Shown in pieces: positions 59,614 to 64,000 of a stretch of 64,000 nucleotides of DNA. Position 1 is the stretch's first letter, and the number at the start of each line of letters is the position of its first letter. The DNA comes from Streptomyces sp. NBC_01235 (GTDB lineage Bacteria > Actinomycetota > Actinomycetes > Streptomycetales > Streptomycetaceae): the NCBI RefSeq assembly GCF_035989285.1, contig NZ_CP108513.1:8556001-8620000 (forward strand), read 5' to 3'. The notes under the pieces are model-generated. The model was not told the origin of the DNA and did not search any database. It saw only the letters and a list, made by a program, of their open reading frames with translations. The position numbers were made by a program, and so were the translations under genes.

Positions 59614-60332
59614 CGACGGATTCCTCCGTGCGTCAGCGCTTCGGCCGCCGCGGGTACGACGGGCGCTTCGGCCAGGACGCGGCTCATGTCCCGTACCGCC
59701 TGCCAGGTGCCGCGCCAGGTCCCGGTCACCTTCGAGGCGCCGGAGCGCGGCAGGTACGGGACGTCGTACTCGGTGACGCGCCAGCCCGCGTCGGCGGCGC
59801 GCACGACCATCTGCAGCGGGTATCCGCTGCGCCGGTCGGTCAGGTCCAGGCCGAGCAGTGCCTCGCGGCGGGCGGCCCGCAGGGGACCGAGGTCGCGCAG
59901 CCGCACGCCGGTACGGCGGCGCAGCATCAGGGAGAGCGCGAGGTTGCCGGCACGGGCGTGCGCGGGCCAGGCGCCCCGGCCCTGCGGTCGGCGCCGCCCG
60001 AGCACCAAGTCGGCTCCGCCGTACCGTACTTCGCGCACGAAGGGGATGAGCTGGGCAGGGTCGAGCGAGGCGTCGCAGTCGCAGAAACACACGATGTCGG
60101 CCGTCGCGGCGCTCAGCCCCGCATGGCAGGCGGCACCGAAGCCGCGGCGGGGCTCGTGGACGACCGTGGCGCCGAGTCCCCGGGCGAGCTCGGCCGAGCC
60201 GTCGGTGGACCCGTTGTCCACGACGAGGGCACGCCAGCCAGGAGGGATGCGGTCGAGTACCCAGGGGAGGGCTTCGGCCTCGTTGAGACAAGGGAGGACG
60301 ACATCGACGTCCTCGGGTGCGGAAGGGGTCAT
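59610..60332 (-). CDS. GT2-family glycosyltransferase (DPM1/DPG synthase-like)
   Basis: A 240-residue membrane-associated or cytosolic glycosyltransferase of GT-A fold: DVDVVLPCLNEAEALPWVLD (nucleotide-binding strand), VVDNGSTDGSAELARGLG, GFGAACHAGLSAATADIVCF then CDCDASLDPAQL (DxD-type metal motif), and LRDLGPLRAARREALLGLDL (acceptor region). No C-terminal membrane helices are visible, unlike polyprenol-mannose synthases. It is coupled to a truncated DUF2064 gene and divergent from a two-component system. The acceptor is unknown. The ATG at 60332 (MTPSAPEDVDVV) is preferred over 60344. Confidence 0.85.
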   Translation of the reverse strand: MTPSAPEDVDVVLPCLNEAEALPWVLDRIPPGWRALVVDNGSTDGSAELARGLGATVVHEPRRGFGAACHAGLSAATADIVCFCDCDASLDPAQLIPFVREVRYGGADLVLGRRRPQGRGAWPAHARAGNLALSLMLRRRTGVRLRDLGPLRAARREALLGLDLTDRRSGYPLQMVVRAADAGWRVTEYDVPYLPRSGASKVTGTWRGTWQAVRDMSRVLAEAPVVPAAAEALTHGGIRR

Positions 60333-60458
60333 CACGGCTTTCACCCTACGAACGCGAACGGCGCATATCGGACTCCGGTTCCTTACGAAACAGGGACGTC
60401 ATCGCCTGCGGACGGCTGGAGGGCGACGCGGAAGAGCGCGCAGTGCGAGGCTGGCCGC

Positions 60459-61214
60459 ATGGAACAGCAGCCGTACGAGTCGGCGGCGGACGCCTCCGCC
60501 GACCGGGGGATCGGGGACGCCCGCGTCCTCGTCGTGGACGACGACCCCACGGTCGCGGAGGTCGTCTCGGGCTACCTCGATCGCGCCGGGTACGTCGTGG
60601 ACCGGGCCGGGGACGGGCCGACCGCACTCGCCAGCGCCGCCGCGCACTGGCCGGACCTGGTCGTACTCGATCTGATGCTGCCCGGCATGGACGGCCTGGA
60701 GGTGTGCCGCCGGATGCGCGGCCGCGGCCCCGTCCCGGTCATCATGCTCACCGCCCGCGGCGACGAGGACGACCGCATCATGGGCCTGGAGGTGGGCGCG
60801 GACGACTACGTCACCAAGCCGTTCAGCCCCCGCGAGCTGGTGCTGAGAGTGGAGTCCGTACTGCGCCGCACGCGGCCCCTCGCGGGCACGCGTTCCCTGG
60901 CCGCGGCCGGACTCACCGTCGACCCGGCCGCCCGCCGCGCCGCCAAGAACGGCGCCGAACTCGCCCTCACCCTGCGTGAGTTCGACCTGCTCGCGTTCTT
61001 CCTCCGGCATCCGGGCCGGGCGTACAGCCGCGAGGACCTGATGCGCGAGGTGTGGGGCTGGGACTTCGGAGACCTCTCGACCGTCACGGTCCACGTCCGA
61101 AGGCTGCGCAACAAGCTCGAGGACGATCCGGCCCGGCCCCGACTGATCCAGACGGTGTGGGGCATCGGTTACCGCTTCGAACCCAACGGCACGCGAAACG
61201 ACGGCGAGGAGTGA
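60459..61214 (+). CDS. OmpR/PhoB-type response regulator
   Basis: A 251-residue regulator. The receiver domain (about residues 20-135) has the acidic pair in LVVDDDPTV, the phospho-acceptor Asp in LVVLDLMLPGMDG, the conserved Thr in IMLTARG and Lys in YVTKPFSP. The C-terminal winged helix (about 150-248) has LTLREFDLLAFFLRHPGRAY, REDLMREVWGWDFGDLSTVT and VHVRRLRNKLEDDP. It is activated by the kinase two bases downstream. The ATG at 60459 is used; an earlier frame lacks similarity. It is divergent from the GT2 gene, whose promoter it may control. Confidence 0.93.
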   Translation: MEQQPYESAADASADRGIGDARVLVVDDDPTVAEVVSGYLDRAGYVVDRAGDGPTALASAAAHWPDLVVLDLMLPGMDGLEVCRRMRGRGPVPVIMLTARGDEDDRIMGLEVGADDYVTKPFSPRELVLRVESVLRRTRPLAGTRSLAAAGLTVDPAARRAAKNGAELALTLREFDLLAFFLRHPGRAYSREDLMREVWGWDFGDLSTVTVHVRRLRNKLEDDPARPRLIQTVWGIGYRFEPNGTRNDGEE

Positions 61215-61216
61215 TC

Positions 61217-62329
61217 ATGAGCGACACCCTGCTCATCGCCCTGTACGCCCTCCTCGGTGCCGGCGCGGCCGGGCTGCTCGGCGCGGGAACCCTGTGGCTG
61301 CTGCGCCGCCGCTCAATGACCACCTCACTCACCGTGGTGGCCTCTGTCGCCGTGACAGCGATGCTCGCGGGCACACTGGCCGTGGCACAGGCGATGTTCC
61401 TGTCCGCGCACGACCTGTCCGTGGTCACGACGGTGGTCGCCATGGCAGCGGTCGTCTCCCTGGTCACCGCGCTGCTGCTGGGCCGCTGGGTGGTCGCCCG
61501 CAGCCGCGAACTCACTCTCGCCGCCCGCTCCTTCGGTGACGGCGGCGACTTCACCGCGCCCCACGGTCCGGCCACCGCCGAACTCGCCGCGCTCAGCCGA
61601 GAGTTGGAGGCCACCAGCGCGAAGCTGGCCGAGTCCCGGGACCGCGAACGCGCCCTTGAGTCCTCCCGCCGTGAACTCGTCGCCTGGATCTCGCACGACC
61701 TGCGCACCCCTCTCGCGGGCCTGCGCGCGATGGCCGAGGCGCTGGAGGACGGCGTCGCCGCCGACCCCCACCGCTACCTGCGTCAGATCCGCACCGAGGT
61801 CGAACGCCTCAACGGCATGGTCGGCGACCTCTTCGAACTCTCCCGCATCCACGCCGGCGCCCTGGCCCTGTCGCCCTCCCGGATGTCCGTCTACGACCTG
61901 GTCGGCGATGCCCTCGCCGGGGTGTATCCACTGGCCCACGAGTACGGGGTGCGACTCGTCGGAGGCCGCGTCGAGCCCCTGCCGGTGGAGGTCGACGGCA
62001 AGGAGATGAGCCGCGTACTGGGAAACCTCCTGGTCAACGCGATCCGGCGCACCCCCGCCGACGGCACCGTCATGGTGGCCGCCGAACGCTCGCCGGACGG
62101 CGTGGTGCTGTCTGTCTCGGACAGCTGCGGCGGCATCCCCGAGGAGGACCTGCCCCGCGTCTTCGACACCGGCTGGCGCGGCACCCACGCCCGCACGCCT
62201 CCGGCGGGCGCCGGGCTCGGTCTCGCCATCGTCCGCGGCATCGTGGAGGCCCATCAGGGCCGGACCACGGTACGCAACATCCCAGGCGGCTGCCGCTTCG
62301 AGGTGCTGCTGCCCGCGGCAGCTTCATGA
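61217..62329 (+). CDS. Membrane sensor histidine kinase
   Basis: A 370-residue kinase with three or four N-terminal membrane segments (about residues 5-28, 36-60, 68-92) and almost no extracytoplasmic loop, so it probably senses a membrane or intracellular cue. A short HAMP-like linker leads to the HisKA box WISHDLRTPLAGLRAMAEAL (phospho-His near residue 162) and a HATPase domain with N box VLGNLLVNAIRRT, G1 SDSCGGIPEE and G2 GAGLGLAIVRGIVEAH. It partners the preceding response regulator (AGGAG before the ATG). The stimulus is unknown. Confidence 0.92.
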   Translation: MSDTLLIALYALLGAGAAGLLGAGTLWLLRRRSMTTSLTVVASVAVTAMLAGTLAVAQAMFLSAHDLSVVTTVVAMAAVVSLVTALLLGRWVVARSRELTLAARSFGDGGDFTAPHGPATAELAALSRELEATSAKLAESRDRERALESSRRELVAWISHDLRTPLAGLRAMAEALEDGVAADPHRYLRQIRTEVERLNGMVGDLFELSRIHAGALALSPSRMSVYDLVGDALAGVYPLAHEYGVRLVGGRVEPLPVEVDGKEMSRVLGNLLVNAIRRTPADGTVMVAAERSPDGVVLSVSDSCGGIPEEDLPRVFDTGWRGTHARTPPAGAGLGLAIVRGIVEAHQGRTTVRNIPGGCRFEVLLPAAAS

Positions 62330-62753
62330 ACGCGGGCAGCACCACCGGTCCACCACGGTTTTCCCCGAACCTGGGAGGGCGTGGGGCGGGCACGGCCCCG
62401 AGGGTCACCATCCGGCCGTGACCGGCGCCCCGCGCGTCTTCAGTACCTACCGCACCCACATCGAGGACACCAGGTCGCGCAGGGCGATGACGTCCTTGTT
62501 CGTCCTGACCGCGGGCACCCAGGTACGGCGGCGTCGAAGAGGGCGGAGCGCAGATCCTCGGCCTCGCGCAGCCCTTCCCGCCACCAACGCTCGGCTTCCT
62601 CGCTCTTTGCGCCACGCCTCCCTGCCCGCGCGAACTCGCGCAAGCCCTCCGTGAAGCCGACGTCGCGCCGACGGAAGCCGGCAATGACGAGGAGACGGTC
62701 CGCCGCCGAGCAGCACCGCCGGCGGGGTCGACATGTTCCTCGGACACCACGGT
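62330..62753. other. Gene-poor stretch with a frameshifted remnant
   Basis: The 424 bases between the kinase and the multicopper oxidase terminator have no intact gene. On the minus strand 62440-62690 a helical frame (RRGAKSEEAERWWREGLREA then EDLRSALFDAA) and a neighbouring frame (WVPAVRTNKDVIALRDLVSS then MWVR) look like two halves of one small gene broken by a frameshift. I do not recognise the family. Confidence 0.4.
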
Positions 62754-62783
62754 CCGGGGCGGGACCGCTGGATCCCGCCCCGG
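62754..62783 (-). terminator. Terminator of the multicopper oxidase gene
   Basis: CCGGGGCGGGA and TCCCGCCCCGG form a perfect 11-bp stem with an eight-base loop (CCGCTGGA), 17 bases beyond the oxidase stop. Confidence 0.75.
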
Positions 62784-62799
62784 GCGGGGAGCCGAAGGC

Positions 62800-64000
62800 T
62801 CAGGCTCCGTAGGCCACGAGCGCCATCATTCCGGCTTCGCCGTGGTAGGCGTTGTGACAGTGCAGCATCCACTGGCCGGGGTTGTCCGCGTCGAAGACGA
62901 CGGACACCTTCCTCTTGGGCAGCACGATGGTGGTGTCCTTGCGCGGACCGGTGTCGCCGAGCTGGTAGGTGTGGCCGTGCAGGTGCATCGGGTGCCACAT
63001 GTTCGTGGTGTTGACGAAGTCGAGCCGCACGCGCTGGCCCTCCTCGACGAGCAGCGCGTTCGCGGCCGGGTCGGCCATGTCGTACCGCTTGCCGTTGATG
63101 GCCCAGTCGTACTTGTTCATGCTGCCGGTCAGCGCGATGTGGTGAACCCGGTCGGTCTTCTTCGCCTCCAGCCGTACGTCGTCGGCCGCGCGCAGCTGCG
63201 AGGCGGTCACGATCCGGCCGTCCAGTTCGGCCGGTCGTACGGTCGGCTTCGGAGTACCTCCCGACCCGGTGCGCATCACAGCCATGCCGACGGTGTCCTT
63301 GCCCTCGGCGAGCGCGACGAGGGGGAAGACGCCGTCCCCGAGGGTGACCAGGACGTCGTACCGCTCACCCATTCCGATCAGCAGCGCGTCGACCTGCTGG
63401 TGCTCGACGGGGAAGCCGTCGGTGTGGGTGATGGTCAGCTTGTGGCCGCCGAGCGCCACACGGTAGGCGGTGTCGCCGCCCGCGTTGATGATCCGCAGGC
63501 GGACGCGCTTGCCCGACTTGCCGGTGTAGACGGCCGGGTCGGTCGGCACTCGCCCGTTGACCAGGTGGTACGGGTACTTCACGTCCCCCGCGTCGCCGCC
63601 GAGCAGCGGGCTGGTGGCGCCCATGAGCATGAACCTCATCGACATGCCGTCGCCGGAGGACGCAGGCGGCGAGGCCGTCGTCTCGTCCATGCCGGAGCCA
63701 CTCATGTCCATCCCGCTCATGTGCCCCATGTCGTGACCGGACGAGGCGGTCGAACCGGAGGGAGCCGACGCGTCGCCGGAACCGCCCATGTCCATGCCGC
63801 CCATGCCGCCCATGCCCTGCCTGAGCTCGGCGAAGGCTTCGTCGGGAGTGCCGGTCACGCCGTCCAGCCAGTCGTCGAGAACGACGACCCACTCGTCGTC
63901 GTACGACAGCGGCTCCTTGGGGTCCTCGACGATCAGCGGGGCGTGCAGGCCGCGGTCGAGCTGGACACCCACGTGCGGGTGGAAGAAGTACGTGCCGGGT
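62800..64000 (-). CDS. Multicopper oxidase with Met/His-rich insertion (partial, runs off right edge)
   Basis: The last 400 residues of a secreted laccase-like oxidase. Copper ligands are visible: GTYFFHPHVGVQ at the edge (type 2/3 centre), HPMHLHGHTYQL near the C-terminus, and HCHNAYHGEAGMM at the end (type 1 Cys, His ligands and axial Met). Between the first and second cupredoxin domains lies a Met/His/Gly-rich insertion (GGMGGMDMGGSGDAS, SGHDMGHMSGMDMSGS) that suggests copper handling. The oxidase is predicted to detoxify copper or oxidise phenolic or metal substrates. The N-terminus and export signal are beyond the window. It ends at a strong terminator. Confidence 0.9.
   Translation of the reverse strand, partial: PGTYFFHPHVGVQLDRGLHAPLIVEDPKEPLSYDDEWVVVLDDWLDGVTGTPDEAFAELRQGMGGMGGMDMGGSGDASAPSGSTASSGHDMGHMSGMDMSGSGMDETTASPPASSGDGMSMRFMLMGATSPLLGGDAGDVKYPYHLVNGRVPTDPAVYTGKSGKRVRLRIINAGGDTAYRVALGGHKLTITHTDGFPVEHQQVDALLIGMGERYDVLVTLGDGVFPLVALAEGKDTVGMAVMRTGSGGTPKPTVRPAELDGRIVTASQLRAADDVRLEAKKTDRVHHIALTGSMNKYDWAINGKRYDMADPAANALLVEEGQRVRLDFVNTTNMWHPMHLHGHTYQLGDTGPRKDTTIVLPKRKVSVVFDADNPGQWMLHCHNAYHGEAGMMALVAYGA

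Overview
The window is high-GC actinobacterial DNA and almost certainly a Streptomyces chromosome. The support is strong third-position GC bias, many GTG starts and one likely TTG start, SpoIIE-type phosphatase and RsbW-like kinase genes, a furA-katG pair, DmdR/IdeR-type iron boxes, and the G/C-rich palindromes that recur in Streptomyces genomes. No rRNA, tRNA or CRISPR array was found. The number of decayed genes, two near-identical TnpB-type insertion elements and several tandem repeats suggest an accessory or sub-telomeric region rather than the conserved core.

Layout. 0-7.4 kb: possible start of an alpha-mannosidase gene running off the left edge, an anti-sigma-type ATPase, a DUF2637 membrane protein, an iron-regulated FhuF-like reductase, a GntR regulator, repeats, a TPR-like protein and a PucR regulator. 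7.4-14.5 kb: a purine-catabolism locus (three-subunit xanthine dehydrogenase, an NCS2 permease with its middle replaced, XdhC) facing PucR. 14.5-20.5 kb: a LanC-like enzyme, an SRPBCC protein, a polysaccharide deacetylase lipoprotein and two secreted GH43 arabinan/xylan enzymes with binding modules. 20.8-25 kb: katG-furA and a PLP cysteine-desulfurase-like protein. 25-27 kb: TnpB element copy 1 (broken). 27-31.8 kb: decayed genes (hydroxylase, two-component system, ring-cleavage dioxygenase), a small membrane protein, a two-domain VOC protein and two TetR regulators. 31.9-35.8 kb: a DHA2 transporter and a GAF-PP2C-ATPase signalling protein. 35.9-41.3 kb: a cobalt/cobalamin uptake locus with two cobalamin riboswitches, one before cbtBA (+) and one before btuFCD and a phosphatase-like gene (-). 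41.6-43.7 kb: an overlapping operon of a methyltransferase, a CDGSH protein and a haem-oxygenase-like diiron protein. 44.4-50.3 kb: a LacI-controlled CUT2 sugar ABC transporter and PfkB kinase next to a dead GH32 fructosidase that keeps its operator. 50.7-52.6 kb: TnpB element copy 2 (intact ORF). 52.8-64 kb: a TetR/MFS efflux pair, a DUF6174 lipoprotein, a secreted hydrolase, a permease remnant, a TerD protein, a GT2 glycosyltransferase with a truncated partner, an OmpR/histidine kinase pair, and a multicopper oxidase running off the right edge.

How the parts connect. PucR probably controls the divergent xanthine dehydrogenase genes, and XdhC would mature that enzyme. The cobalamin locus combines cobalt (CbtAB) and corrinoid (BtuFCD) import under riboswitch control. 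The LacI operator motif occurs in the intergenic region shared by the transporter and kinase genes and again before the GH32 remnant, so the transported sugar is plausibly fructose or a fructan product. The most unusual item is the pair of TnpB-type elements: a hairpin overlapping the 3' end of the ORF has three paired compensatory substitutions between the copies, which argues for a selected guide-type RNA in a TnpB lineage whose zinc ribbon is not recognisable.
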